Program-made: the position numbers and the translations under genes
Part shown: positions 51,503-62,500 of the stretch, in pieces
How positions within the stretch are numbered: the first letter of the stretch is position 1
Layout of the letters: every line of letters starts with the position of its first letter
Notes under the pieces: generated by a model
What the model was told of the DNA's origin: nothing
Seen by the model: only the letters and a program-made list of their open reading frames with translations
Database searches by the model: none
Assembly: GCF_044430645.1 (NCBI RefSeq)
Contig: NZ_JAWUDN010000001.1
Location: 62,001-126,000 of the forward strand
Origin: Ewingella allii
Lineage (GTDB): Bacteria; Pseudomonadota; Gammaproteobacteria; Enterobacterales; Enterobacteriaceae
Reading direction: 5' to 3'
Length of the DNA: 64,000 nucleotides

Positions 51503-51793
51503 ATGAAACCTCACAGCCTTTTGGTGATTGCCGCCTGCCTGCTGGCGGGCTGTTCCAGCATTGATAAGCCAGTGGGCGCGTCGGTTTACCGGCCACTGAA
51601 CGCCAGCGGCATCACCGGCGAAGCCAGTTACACCACGTCAATCCTGCCGCCGCTAGAGCGTAGCCGCCGACAGGACACCTTTAAGAAAATCCACGACTTC
51701 TGCGGCGGTAAGTACGACATCACCGGCGAAAGCAATGACGGCCACGACGTGCATCTGGCGTTCTTGTGTACTAATAAGGTCAGTTATCAGTAG
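51503..51793 (+). CDS. Small hypothetical lipoprotein
   Basis: 96 residues. The signal peptide ends in a LLAGC lipobox (Cys about 17), followed by SSIDKPVGASVYRPLNASG, with two further Cys (DFCGGKY and FLCTNK) that may form a disulfide. ATG at 51497 is an alternative start. No named family was recognised. Confidence 0.65.
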   Translation: MKPHSLLVIAACLLAGCSSIDKPVGASVYRPLNASGITGEASYTTSILPPLERSRRQDTFKKIHDFCGGKYDITGESNDGHDVHLAFLCTNKVSYQ

Positions 51794-51928
51794 GCCTCGG
51801 CAGCCTCTTTTTATGCAGTGCGTGATCGTCCTCATACGATTAATCTTAGGTCCATGCTTATGTTTAAAAGTTTGTAATACTAAGAGCATCTTGAGGTTGA
51901 ATATGCATTGCAGTGAAAAGGAAAAACC

Positions 51929-52378
51929 ATGTCCGAACAAAACGTTAGCCACAAAGGGCACTGCCGCTGTGGCAAAGTTGAGCTGACCATCACCCGCCCG
52001 CCAATCATGACCGCCGCCTGCCACTGCACCGGCTGCCAGCGTATGACCTCTAGCGCGTTTTCCATGGGAGCTTTAGTCCCCGCCGACGCCTTTGCGGTCA
52101 CGCGCGGCGAGCCTGAGATTGGCGGCCTACACGGAGAGTCCAATCACTATCACTGCGGCCATTGCAAAAGTTGGCTGTTCAGCCGACCAACCGGCTTTGA
52201 AACCATTGTGATTGTCAAAACGGTGATGTTCGACGACCTGCGCGATTTACCACCCTTTATGGAAACCTGGACCAGCGAGAAGCTGCCGTGGGCCAGCACG
52301 CCTGCTGCGCACAGCTATGAGCAATTCCCGCCCCCGGCTGACTTGCCGAAGCTTATCCAGCAGTTTGCCAGCCGTTAA
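51929..52378 (+). CDS. GFA-family (glutathione-dependent formaldehyde-activating-like) zinc protein
   Basis: 149 residues of the Gfa/CENP-V fold. Zinc-binding Cys clusters: GHCRCGKVEL, ACHCTGCQRMTSS and HCGHCKSWLF. The family prototype was thought to promote S-hydroxymethylglutathione formation, but most members have unknown roles. Monocistronic; converges with msrA through a shared terminator. Confidence 0.9.
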   Translation: MSEQNVSHKGHCRCGKVELTITRPPIMTAACHCTGCQRMTSSAFSMGALVPADAFAVTRGEPEIGGLHGESNHYHCGHCKSWLFSRPTGFETIVIVKTVMFDDLRDLPPFMETWTSEKLPWASTPAAHSYEQFPPPADLPKLIQQFASR

Positions 52379-52406
52379 TAGGCTGCGCTGAACGTGCCAA
52401 ACAGAA

Positions 52407-52439
52407 AAGGGCGCAGCCGGAATTGCCGACTGCGCCCTT
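52407..52439. terminator. Bidirectional terminator between the GFA gene and msrA
   Basis: AAGGGCGCAG / CTGCGCCCTT 10-bp stem with an inner CCGG-AATT-GCCG extension, located between convergent stop codons. Confidence 0.8.
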
Positions 52440-52462
52440 GTTATTGTTGCTAAACCCTTACA

Positions 52463-53182
52463 TTACAGGACTGGATCATCCTGATAGCGCGAGGCGAACA
52501 GTTTCTTCAACTGGGCCAGCTTCGGCATATCGTTGATGGCGATATAAGGGTTGTCCGGGTTGAGCGTCATGTAGTTCTGGTGGTAATCCTCTGCCGGATA
52601 AAAGTGATTTTGGCTTTCGATTTTCGTCACCAGCGGCTTAGAAAACGCATGGCTGGCGTCTAACTGCGCGATGTACGCCTTGGCAACTTTCTCCTGCGAC
52701 GCGCTCAGTGGGAACAGCGCCGAGCGATACTGCGGCCCGCTGTCCGGCCCCTGGCGGTTCAACTCGGTAGGGTTGTGCGCCACGGAGAAAAATACCTGTA
52801 GCAGGTCGCCGTAGGAAACCTGCGTCGGGTCGAAGGTCACCTGCACCGACTCGGCATGCTCGGTTTTGCCACTGCTGACAGTTTCATAATCTGCCGTTAA
52901 CGCCGTGCCGCCGGTGTAACCCGCCACCACGTTGGTCACGCCTTTCACATGCTGGAATACTCCTTCGACACCCCAGAAACAGCCACCGGCGAACAGCGCG
53001 GTTTCACTGTGCGAGGTGGTAGCAGGCGCTTCGTTTTGCACCGGCGGGGCAATGGCGACGGCTTGTTCCGCGCCGCCAAAGGACCAGGCAATGCTGCACC
53101 ACATCAACGCGGTGATGGCGATAAAGACGCCCCAGACACCGGAGCGGCGCAGGGAGGAAAATCGTTTATGAGTCGTTTGCAT
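52463..53182 (-). CDS. msrA: Exported peptide-methionine (S)-S-oxide reductase
   Basis: 239 residues. An N-terminal signal or anchor segment (about 16-34, VWGVFIAITALMWCSIAWSF) precedes the MsrA domain. The catalytic motif is FAGGCFWGVEG (Cys68), then GVTNVVAGYTGG and the C-terminal FYPAEDYHQNY. It reduces methionine-S-sulfoxide in proteins, here outside the cytoplasm. It starts 20 bp after dipZ in the same operon, and DipZ is its probable electron source. Cytoplasmic MsrA proteins lack such a leader. Confidence 0.92.
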   Translation of the reverse strand: MQTTHKRFSSLRRSGVWGVFIAITALMWCSIAWSFGGAEQAVAIAPPVQNEAPATTSHSETALFAGGCFWGVEGVFQHVKGVTNVVAGYTGGTALTADYETVSSGKTEHAESVQVTFDPTQVSYGDLLQVFFSVAHNPTELNRQGPDSGPQYRSALFPLSASQEKVAKAYIAQLDASHAFSKPLVTKIESQNHFYPAEDYHQNYMTLNPDNPYIAINDMPKLAQLKKLFASRYQDDPVL

Positions 53183-53202
53183 TCGGGTTGCCTCGCAGGT
53201 TT

Positions 53203-54942
53203 TTAACCAAAGGTGAAGGCGTAAGCCGTCACGCCGCTGTCTAAGAATTCAATGGTGAAGGTGTGGTCGCCCTGATTATCCGACTGGCGGATCAGCTGAT
53301 ATAAACGCTGGTCAGTCACCACGCCGTCACCTTCTGGAGAGATATCCGTGCCGTGCATCGCGCCCGGCGCTTTGCCGTCGAGCAGCACTTTGAAATGCAC
53401 CGGCTTGCCGTTTTTCCCCGGACCCAGCACCAAGTGCAAATCACGCGCATGGAACTGGTAGGAGATGCGCCCGGCCGGGCCATTAAGCTGAATGTTCTCG
53501 CCGCCGATGGTCCAGCGACCTGCCAGCCCCCACGAGTTCAAATCCAGATGCGTTGGCAGGGTGTAATCCGCCGGGGCATCGCTCACCGCGCTCTCTGAGA
53601 CAAAGTTCTCGGCGCGCATATAACCCAAATAGGTCTCTGGAGAGAGTGGGGCGCTGTTCTGGTCAGCCGCCTGCTCGACGCCTTGACCCTGCACCTGACT
53701 GAGGGTGGTGGTGACGTTTTTGGCTCCCGCTTCGCGCAACAGCTGTTGGATCACCTGCTCGGACTGGGCGTAATCCCCTTCACCGAAGTGGCTGTGGCGA
53801 ATCTGCCCCTTGGCGTCGATAAAGTAGTGCGCAGGCCAATATTGGTTGTTGAAGGCGCGCCAGATGCTGTAGTTGTTGTCGATAGCAATCGGGTAGTCGA
53901 TGCCCAGCTTCTGCGCCTCTTTGGTGACATTATTGATGTCGCGCTCGAAGGCGAACTCCGGCGCGTGGACGCCAATCACCACCAGACCCTGATCGCGATA
54001 TTTGTCTGCCCAAGCTTTAACGTAGGGCAGGGCGCGCAGGCAGTTGATGCAGGAGTAGGTCCAGAAATCGACCAACACCACCTTGCCGCGCAGAGACTCT
54101 GCCGTCAGCGGTGGCGAGTTCAACCACTGCACCGCGCCGTCAAGGGAAGGCATCGGGCCTTGGTTATCCAGCAGCGGCGCGCCGTTTTCAGTGCTGACCG
54201 AGGCGGTTTTAACAGGGCCATTGGCGCCGAATTTGTTGATTAAGCTCTGCTCGAAGCCCCCGGTAGACGCTGTGGAAATACGCGCCAGCACGCCGGTATC
54301 CAGCCCGAGGGAGATTGCCACCACGCCGAGCAGCATTGCGGCACCCAAGCCCCGACGGATCCACTCGCCCGCGCCCAATGAGCGTTTCATGGCGCTAAAC
54401 ACTTTGCCGCCAATCAGCAGGGCCAGCGTCAATGACGTCACGGCCCCCGCCGCGTAGGCCAGCAGCAGCAAGGTTGAGCCAACGTTAGCCCCTTGCAGCG
54501 CCGCGCCGGTCAACACCAAGCCTAAAATCGGTCCCGCGCAGGGTGCCCACAGCAGGCCGGTGGCGATGCCGAGTAAAAATGATGTACCGACCTGCGGCTT
54601 CTTGCCGACGGTCAGAGCATTGGTCATGCGATTTCCTGCCGACACCAGCGGGTGCATCATGCGTTCGCCAATGCTTGGGAACAGCAGCGTGACGCCAAAC
54701 ACCGCCATCAATATCAGCGCCAGCCAGCGACCATATTGGTTAGCCTGCACCACCCAGCCGCCGCCCACTGCCGCCAGCGTCGCCACCAGCGTGAATGTCA
54801 GCGCCATCCCCGCCAATAAAGGCAGGCCGGTGCGGGCGAAAGATTGGTCTGAACGCGCAAACACGAAGGGCAGCACGGGTAAAATACAGGGGCTGGCGAT
54901 GGTCAGCACGCCACCGAGGTAGGCAAGGATAAGGATCAGCAT
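53203..54942 (-). CDS. dipZ: DipZ-type thiol-disulfide membrane protein (CcdA domain + thioredoxin domain + C-terminal domain)
   Basis: 579 residues. The N-terminal DsbD/CcdA-like membrane part (about 1-230) has SPCILPVLPFVFAR and WAPCAGPILGL, the two Cys-Pro motifs that shuttle electrons. A periplasmic thioredoxin-like domain follows (about 270-430) with WTYSCINCLRALPYV (CxxC) and HAPEFAFERD. The C-terminal DipZ domain (about 445-579) has a beta-rich fold. It moves reducing power from cytoplasmic thioredoxin to the periplasm. First gene of the operon with exported msrA. Confidence 0.9.
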   Translation of the reverse strand: MLILILAYLGGVLTIASPCILPVLPFVFARSDQSFARTGLPLLAGMALTFTLVATLAAVGGGWVVQANQYGRWLALILMAVFGVTLLFPSIGERMMHPLVSAGNRMTNALTVGKKPQVGTSFLLGIATGLLWAPCAGPILGLVLTGAALQGANVGSTLLLLAYAAGAVTSLTLALLIGGKVFSAMKRSLGAGEWIRRGLGAAMLLGVVAISLGLDTGVLARISTASTGGFEQSLINKFGANGPVKTASVSTENGAPLLDNQGPMPSLDGAVQWLNSPPLTAESLRGKVVLVDFWTYSCINCLRALPYVKAWADKYRDQGLVVIGVHAPEFAFERDINNVTKEAQKLGIDYPIAIDNNYSIWRAFNNQYWPAHYFIDAKGQIRHSHFGEGDYAQSEQVIQQLLREAGAKNVTTTLSQVQGQGVEQAADQNSAPLSPETYLGYMRAENFVSESAVSDAPADYTLPTHLDLNSWGLAGRWTIGGENIQLNGPAGRISYQFHARDLHLVLGPGKNGKPVHFKVLLDGKAPGAMHGTDISPEGDGVVTDQRLYQLIRQSDNQGDHTFTIEFLDSGVTAYAFTFG

Positions 54943-55038
54943 GGTGTTTCCTCACAGCAGGATAAGGGCACAAATTTTTATTGTTTTGGACGGTGACAAC
55001 TTCGCACGCTGTTATCCTGCCAAACCAACAAGGGCCAA

Positions 55039-55068
55039 TGAATGACGGCTGAATGACAAAAATGTCAT
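55039..55068 (-). promoter_or_regulatory. Tandem TGAATGAC repeats with overlapping dyad upstream of dipZ-msrA
   Basis: TGAATGAC occurs at 55039-55046 and 55050-55057, an 11-bp period typical of OmpR/PhoB-type response regulators. The second copy overlaps a perfect dyad ATGACA-AAAA-TGTCAT (55053-55068). The site is about 100 bp upstream of the dipZ ATG. The regulator is unknown. Confidence 0.4.
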
Positions 55069-55225
55069 AAACACCGCTCTGATTTTATTCTGCCTGCAAT
55101 TGAGGTGCTAAAGGGGGGTGTCACGAAAAGTTTAAGGTTGTCACTGATGTATAAACGGTTGTTTTTGGAGTTGTTTGTGGCGGGGAAAGTTGGTCAGGGA
55201 GTCAACTAAGGAGAGGGAGGATTAA

Positions 55226-55278
55226 ACAAAAAACGCATCCCAACATTGTCCAAAAATGGCTAATGTTGGGATGCGTTT
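55226..55278 (-). terminator. Intrinsic terminator of the ycgZ-ymgA-ariR operon
   Basis: On the minus strand, AAACGCATCCCAACATT pairs perfectly over 17 bp with AATGTTGGGATGCGTTT, followed by more T. It begins 27 bases after the ariR stop. Confidence 0.92.
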
Positions 55279-55304
55279 ACAATAACGCTAGGTTGCGCCC
55301 GCGA

Positions 55305-55640
55305 TTAAAACACCGCGTCGTCAGGCGTAATGCCCACCACCAGCTCCAGCGCGTTGCGCAGGATGTCGAGCTGAACAACATCGTTGGTGGTTTCAAGCTG
55401 CATGATCAGATGCAGAATAATGTCTTTATTCGTCACTTTGCCGCGTTGGGCCAAGATGGCGCGGATGGCGCCGCCCAACGCTTCAGTTTCGGAGGAGTAC
55501 ATATCTCCTGACTTGGCAAAATGTTGGTAAACATGGTGCTGGGTGACTTCATCGGAAATTGACCCCATGCCCCGCGTGGCGTTGGTGTCTTGGTGCTCAA
55601 GCATATCCAAATCGGTGGTGTTAGTGCTTTTTACGTTCAT
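55305..55640 (-). CDS. ariR: Biofilm/Rcs connector protein AriR (YmgB)
   Basis: 111 residues from the ATG at 55640. The C-terminal 75 residues align with E. coli AriR: FAKSGDMYSSETEALGGAIRAIL, GKVTNKDIILHLIMQLETTNDVVQLDILRNALELVVGITPDD. These small proteins form dimers and act through the Rcs phosphorelay on colanic acid, acid resistance and biofilm. The first 35 residues are an extension. The gene overlaps the upstream ymgA-like gene by 20 bp. Confidence 0.88.
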   Translation of the reverse strand: MNVKSTNTTDLDMLEHQDTNATRGMGSISDEVTQHHVYQHFAKSGDMYSSETEALGGAIRAILAQRGKVTNKDIILHLIMQLETTNDVVQLDILRNALELVVGITPDDAVF

Positions 55641-55914
55641 CGGATGGCCCTTCAGCATTAAAAAAGTGTCGCACGTTGTCCGTGCTGTAGATTTCGTAAG
55701 TGAACCGCCCCTGCTGGTCTTTCGCACCGTGGCGGATCTCGTTTATGACCTGTTCGCACATCCGTTTCCGTTGAGGGTCATTCTCGCGGCCAGCCATAAA
55801 TTGCAGCTGGGTGAGAAGACGCTCAATGGAAATGGCGCTCTTAGACTTGAGCAGGGCGACGACGGCTTCGCCCAGAAGCAGGTCCGTCAATTTTTCATCT
55901 TCACTTCTAAACAT
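55621..55914 (-). CDS. ymgA: YmgA-like connector protein
   Basis: 97 residues. It matches E. coli YmgA (90) in the block LLLGEAVVALLKSKSAISIERLLTQLQFMAG...RKRMCEQVINEI and a polar C-terminal tail. It sits between ycgZ and ariR, the same order as E. coli, where the operon is controlled by the BluR repressor. A probable small regulator feeding into Rcs. Confidence 0.75.
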   Translation of the reverse strand: MFRSEDEKLTDLLLGEAVVALLKSKSAISIERLLTQLQFMAGRENDPQRKRMCEQVINEIRHGAKDQQGRFTYEIYSTDNVRHFFNAEGPSDERKKH

Positions 55915-56071
55915 AGTAATGACCTCTAATGCCTTACCTGGACAAACGCATATCGGTGTCAGGCTCAGAGTTGCTCTCTAGCCCCTCTCCCTAAACGCAG
56001 GTGCGTTAATGGGGAATGACGGTGCATCAAGAGGAAATACGGTCGTGCCAACATCTCAAAGTGGTTTGTTT

Positions 56072-56317
56072 CTAGGCGTCGCGCTCAAGTACCAGCTGCA
56101 GGCAGGCTAAATAGTGTTTTTCCTGCGCGCCAGACTTGGCGGTTTCAATTCGGTTTAACAGCTTATCGCACAGTGCTTTACGGTTAAGATTTCTGCCAGC
56201 CGTTAAAATCTCAACGACGATCTGCCCCATGGTTTCTTCTTCTGAAAACAGCACCTCGGTGGAGAAGTGTGCCGCATCCATTACAGACAGATTTTGCTTC
56301 GAATTTGATTGCTGCAT
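56072..56317 (-). CDS. ycgZ: YcgZ-like connector protein
   Basis: 81 residues from the ATG at 56317, which has GAGGG five bases upstream; the GTG at 56329 lies inside that site. The core EETMGQIVVEILTAGRNLNRKALCDKLLNRIETA...EKHYLACLQLVLE matches E. coli YcgZ (ETLGEIVTEILKDGRNLSRKSLCAKLLCRLE). First gene of the operon; a 157-bp gap, itself without an ORF, separates it from ymgA. Confidence 0.85.
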   Translation of the reverse strand: MQQSNSKQNLSVMDAAHFSTEVLFSEEETMGQIVVEILTAGRNLNRKALCDKLLNRIETAKSGAQEKHYLACLQLVLERDA

Positions 56318-56537
56318 ATGTTCCCTCACCCTTCAAATATATGGCTAATAGTCACCTGCGTGACGACAAAGCTATACAAGAATCTAAAACCTGTACAGGC
56401 TTGGTCGCACTAAATGATCAAGAATCGCGCGAGGGTGGGAAGATTTGTAAGCAAAGTAACTATTGTATCTTTATGAAATTATTCATTTATTTTTGAATGG
56501 TACAGAATAGTCTTAAAGCGGGGAACCGACGTGAGGG

Positions 56538-56562
56538 GCCTTCTCCTTTTTAGGGAGAAGGC
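56538..56562. terminator. Stem-loop downstream of the cyclic glucan synthase gene
   Basis: GCCTTCTCC / GGAGAAGGC 9-bp stem, 7-base loop, about 30 bases past the minus-strand stop. No T-run follows on the minus strand. It lies in the 273-bp interval 56318-56590, which otherwise holds the ycgZ upstream region. Confidence 0.45.
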
Positions 56563-56590
56563 TGAGATACGCTGAAATAGGGAAAGTGAA

Positions 56591-59500
56591 TTACTCTGCC
56601 AACCAAACCTCCACCTGATGGTTTACGCCATCATCCCGCACCGGGATCATACCGTCGAATAGAGGTTGCCCGTCCATCACCACCTGATAGCCATTTTCGC
56701 CGCGTTTCACCGTGATGTGGTACTGGCTGCTGCCCTGTTGATAGGTCAGGCTGACCTGCGGCCAGTGGGTAGGCAGGCGGGTATGGATGGAGATAAACTC
56801 GCCGTGGCGCTTAATGCCCAGCAGCGACTCTGTGATTAGGCGATAGGTCCAGCCCGCTGAGCCGGTGTACCAGCTCCAGCCGCCGCGCCCGTTGTGCGGG
56901 TCGACGGTGCAGATGTCGGCAGTGATGACGTAAGGCTCGACCTTGTAACGGTCTACCCCTTCGGCATTCAGGCTGTGGTTGATCGGGTTGATGAGCGACA
57001 TCAGCTGCCACGCCCGTTCAATATCGCCCATTTCGGCGAAGGCCATTACGGCCCAGATCGCGCCGTGGGTATACTGCCCGCCGTTCTCCCGCACGCCCGG
57101 CAAGTAGCCGCGAATGTAGCCGGGGTTTGGCCCGTCGCCGTTAAACGGCGGGGTGAGCAGGCGAATCAGCCCGGCCTGATCATCCACCAAACGGTTATCC
57201 AACTGTTTCATCGCCTGCTGGCTGCGTTCGGGGTCGCCCGCGCCGGAAAGTACCGACCAACTCTGGGCGATGGCGTCAATCTGGCACTCATTGTTGAGAT
57301 GAGAACCCAAGGTTTCGCCGCTGTCGAAGTAGCCGCGCAGGTACCATTCGCCGTCCCACGCGTTATCGTGCAGGTTCTGTTTCAACGTCGCCGCCTGCTG
57401 CTGGCACAGGGTGACGATGTCGGATTTGCCCAATCTTTCGGCCAGCGCCGCAAAGCGCTGCAACACGTTGTAGAGGAAGAAGCCCAGCCAGACGCTCTCT
57501 CCCTGACCCTTAATGCCGACGTTGTTCATGCCGTCATTCCAGTCCCCCGCGCCCATCAGCGGCAGGCCATTTTTGCCGAAGTTCAGACCATGTTTAATGG
57601 CGCGTACCCCGTGCTCGAACAGTGTCTCGTTGAGGTTGCTGAGGGTCGGCTGCTCGTAGAAAGACTCCTCTTCCGGTGCCAGCAGCCGCGCTTCGATATA
57701 ACCCACCGGCTGGTCGGCAATCGCCACGTCCCCCGTCACGTCAATGTAGTGGCACATCGCCAGCGGCAGCCACAGATAGTCGTCTGAGCAGCGCGTGCGC
57801 ACGCCGTTGCCTGACGGCGGATGCCACCAGTGCTGGACATCACCCTCGGCGAACTGGCGGGACGCGCAGAGCAGGATCTGTTCGCGCATCCGCTCCGGCG
57901 CGGCGTGGGTCAGAGAGAGGGTGTCCTGCAACTGGTCGCGGAAACCAAAAGCGCCGCCGGACTGGTAGTAGCCGCTGCGCGCCATAATGCGGCAGGCCAG
58001 CGTCTGGTAAATCAGCCAGCCGTTGGTCAGCAGGTTGACGGACGGCTCCGGCGTGTGGATCTGAATTTTATCCAGCACCTGATGCCAGTGGTGGTGAATG
58101 TTGTCCAGCTCGCGGCGGGCCGCGTTTTCATCAAGGAATTGGCGGATCAGCTGTTCAGCGTCCTGCGCGTTTTGCCCAAGGCCGAGGGTGAAGACGAAGG
58201 TGCGCTGGTCGCCGTCAATCAGCGTGGTGGCCGACTGCACTGCGCCACAAGGGTCAAGCCCCGCGCCGGTTTTGCCGGACAGACGCTGAAGCTGCATCGC
58301 CGCCGGGGCGCGCGGAGAACCGTTGCGCCCCAAGAATTCGCGCCGGTCGCCACTCACCGAGCAGTGAACGCCTGTGACGGCGAAGAAGGCGGTGCGCTCC
58401 GATCCATTGCTGCCGTAGTAGTTGGTCGCCAACACGCCGCAGCCTTTGTCCACCGAGGCGCTGCGCGTCATCACGTGCATGGCGGATTTCGCCCGCAGAT
58501 CGGCCATGATCCATTCGACATAGCCCGTAGCCGACAGCTTACGCGGGCGGCCCGAGCTGTTGCTCAGAGTAAGAATAAACAGCTTCACCGGCGCGTGTTC
58601 CGCCACCAGCACGGTTAACTCGCTGTCGATGCCACTCTGGCGATGCTCAAAGCGGCTGTAACCAAAGCCGTGGCGGGTTAAATAGTCGCCGTCGCCACGA
58701 ACTGGCAGCGGCATGGGCGACCAAACTTCGCCACTCTCTTCGTCACGCAGGTAGAAAGCCTCGCCGGAGCCGTCGGTCACCGGGTCGTTTTCCCATGGCG
58801 TCAGGCGATATTCGTGGGCGTTTTCAAACCAGGTGTAAGCCTGCCCGCTTTCGGAGATCACCGTGCCGAAGTTGGCGTTGGCTATCACGTTGGACCAAGG
58901 GGCAGGGGTGTTTTTGCCCTCTGGCAGCAGGATTTGGTACTCGCGGCCATCCGGCGAGAAACCGCCTAGGCCGTTGAAGAAGCTCAGCGAGTGAGTGTCA
59001 AACTCGCGCGGCGCATGCAGGTTCTTCGGCAGAATCGACATCGGCACCAGCAGCGGCTGAATGTTCTGCGGCTGCTGCATTTTTTGGTTGAACTGGTCAA
59101 GCAACCCGCCGTGGCGGTCGTCGAACCAAATGCTGGCGACGCTCATCAGCAGGGTGCGGTCTTCCGAGGTCATGTGCTCGCCTTTGCGCACGAAGATGCC
59201 GCCCGGCTTGTCCATCAGGCTCGACTCGGCACCGGCCGCCACGCGGCTCATGATCTCATTGTGCAACTCTTGCTGATAGCCGCCCTGATCGTTACTCAGG
59301 ATCACCAAATCCACGCTCAGCCCTTTCAGACGCCAGTAGTTATGGGCACGAATCAAATGCGTGACCATCAGGATGTTCTCCGCACTGGTGATCGACAGCA
59401 GCACGATCTGCAAGTCGCCGGAGAGCGCGTGGCCCCACAGGCCGGACTGCCCGCGACGGTTCCGACCCAAGGTTTGGGCATCGGCGCGCAGTTCGGCGCT

Positions 59501-62500
59501 TGGGAACAGCACCGCGCTGGCCAGCCGATTGTAGAAGTTAGCGTCATCCTCATTGGCGTTTATCTGGCGCAAAGTCACCTGACTGTGCGACCAGGCCAGC
59601 TCGAACACGCGGTCGGCGATGTTGTGGTCACGGTATTTCTCCATCATCGCCAGACTAAGGTGGCGCTCAGGGGTGATGCCGTAAACCATGTCGATCACCA
59701 GCGGCACGCCGGGCTTGAGCACCACCCGCTGGCGGATGGCGACGATAGGATCCAGCACCGGCCCCGCGCTGTTGCCGAGCGTGCCGGGGTTGGCCAGCGC
59801 CTGTGGGTCAGCGGAAGTATACCCACGACCAATAAAGGCGGCGCGGTCAGTTTCAAACGAGGTTTCGCGGTCGGTCGGGCCATGAATAGCCAGCATGTGG
59901 AACAGCCACGGGCAGGCCTCGTTCTCCTCACGCGGCCTGCGGTGGCACAGAATACCTTCGCGGTCGGGCACTAATTCAGTCTGGATAAACAGATTGCTGA
60001 ACGCCGGGTGGGTCAGGTCATTGGCGGCGGGGGCCAGCACCACTTCGGCATAAGTGGTTATCTCGATGACCCTCGGCTGGCGGCCTCGATGAGTCAAGGT
60101 CATTCGGCGCAGTTCGACGTCATCTTCCGGCGATACCACGATCTTGGTGTGCATGATCAGCTGGCCTTCGGTGCGCTTAAACTCCACGCTGGCGTCGGTA
60201 AATACTGCCTGATATTGGCTGGCCTTCAGCCCCAGCGGCTGCCACGCGTTGCTCCACACCTCGCCGGTTTGCGGGTCGCTGATATAGCAGAAGGTGCCAC
60301 GCTGGTCGCGAGTGGCATCTTCGCGCCAGCGGGTCAGCGCCAGATTGTGCCACGTGCTGTAGCCGCCGCCCGCCTGCGTCAGCATCAGGTGGTAATGGGT
60401 GTTCGACAGCAACTGCACTTCGGGAATAGGGCTGTCCACATTGTTGAATTCGCGAATATCCACATTCACCGCCTGTAGCGAACCCTCTACGGATTCAAAC
60501 TGGCGGCGCGGGCTGTAGAGATCCACGGCGTCAGGCACGCGCTCTTGCAGCAGCAGGCGCGCCGACTGGAATGAGGTATTGGCGGCGAAGCGATCGACCA
60601 TCGGCGCGTCGAGCAGCAAATGCGACAGCGCGAGGAAGCCCATACCCTGATGGTGCGCCATATAAGAGCGCACAATCACGTAGCTTTGCCCACGGTTGAG
60701 GCGCGACGGGGTGTGGTCCAGCGCCTCGTAGAAGCCATACTGGCCGCGCGCGCCCAGCGCCTCCAGCTCGAGCAGGTTGCTACAGGCTTTTTGCGGCTCG
60801 ACCACCAGCGCCATCAGCGTGGCATACGGGGCGATCACCATGTCTTCGCCCAAGCCGCGCTTCAGGCCCAGGCCCGGCACGCCGAACGCGTGATACTGGT
60901 AGTTATGGTTGGGGTCGAAGGAGGCGTAGGCCGATTCAGAAATCCCCCACGGCACGCCGTGCTCGTTACCCCAGTCAATCTGGCGTTTCACGGCGGCGCG
61001 GCACATCTGCACCAGCAGGGTGTCGGGATAGCCCGGCATCACCAGCTGCGGCATTAGATATTCAAACATCGAGCCGCTCCACGACATCAGCGACGGCTTT
61101 TTGTCTATCTGGGTAAACAGCCTGCCGAGGGCAAACCAGCTTTTCTGCGGCAGTTGGTTGGTGGCAATGGTGAAGTAGTTGGTGAGGCGAATCTCCGAAG
61201 GAAGCAGGTCGTAATGACCGCTATCCAGCTTATTAATGTCGCAGTTATAGCCGACACTCAGCAGGCTGGTGGTGGTGTTGTAGAGGAATTTGAAGTCCAT
61301 CCGCGCATGGTCGGCGAGGCGTTTTTCCAGTTCGCTAATCAGCACCAGCCGCTTACGCGCCAGGGTGACGGTCAGCGCGATTTTGGCCCGGTTCAGCCCC
61401 GGCACCTTGCCTTCCAGCTGAGACAGCCAGACTAGCGAAGGCAGCACTTTGCCCCTCGGCTCTTGCTGCATCCAGCCATAAAGCAGCGCCCACTCTTGGC
61501 AAAATTCGCTCAGTTGCACCTTGAGCGCACTCAGCCAGCGCACGTCGCCATTGGGTTCTAGCAGCAGCGTCGAGGTCAGAGTCAGCATGGCATTTAGCTC
61601 ATCGAACACCTGATGCTGCGGCAGTCCGCTGGCGTTAAGCCAGTGCTGGCGCAGTGGCTTGAGGGTTTCCCGTTTGCCGGTCCCCGCGCCGCTTTCCACC
61701 AGATAGAGGGTGTCTTCGATCCCCGCCAGTACCTGTTTGATGTCAATCGCGGGCAGATGGCGCAAGGCCGCCAGCCCGGTGCTCAGAGTGAGCAAGTGCC
61801 CGGCCAGATTGCCGCTATCGACGCTGGAGATATAGCGCGGATTGAGCGGCGCGAGGGTGCGGGTGTCATACCAGTTATAGAGGTGGCCGCGATAGTGCTC
61901 GAGCTTGTCCAGCGTATCCAGCGTATTGGTGGTGCGCAGCAGCAGATCGCCCTGCGTGATATAGCCGAAGTCCATCGCCGTCATGTTGGCCAGCAGCGAC
62001 AGGCCGATATTGGTCGGCGAGGTGCGGTGAGCAATCACCGGCTCCGGCACCTCCTGATAGTTATCCGGCGGCAGCCAGTTCTCGTCTTTATTCACGAAGG
62101 TGGCGAAGAAGGCCCAGGTTTCGCGGGCGGTCTGGCGCAGGAAGCGGCGCTGTTTCAGGTTGATATCCGCCTGAGGTTTGCCCGGCGTTTTGCTCATCCA
62201 GCTCAGCAGGCGCGGCGCGAAGAACCACAGGACGCCCAGCGGCACGGCGAGCGTCATATACAGCGGGTTGAAGTGCAGGGTCAGCAGCACAAACAGCACC
62301 CCGGCCAGCGGGTTAACCCACATGGCGCGGTAGAAGTTCTCCGGCGACAGCGAATAGCGGGTTTTACTGGCGTCGAAGCTGGCCCACTCATTGAGATGCT
62401 TATGGCTGATGGCCAGCCGCCACAGGGTGACGAGGATAGCCTTCAGATTGTAATAGCTCTCGTGCGGCAGGGTACTGAGGGTCAGTAACAGGTGCGACAC

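Larger units (their letters stand above)
54943..55304. other. Intergenic region between dipZ and ariR
   Basis: 362 bp. It contains the dipZ promoter region with a repeated site at 55039-55068 and the ariR terminator at 55226-55278. I see no ORF. Confidence 0.5.

Noticed and set aside
56894..57787. Long plus-strand frames inside the cyclic glucan synthase gene (also 57821-58618, 58991-59974, 61613-62488)
   Set aside because: They are antisense to a well-conserved coding region and have low-complexity Arg/Gln/His-rich translations typical of antisense frames.
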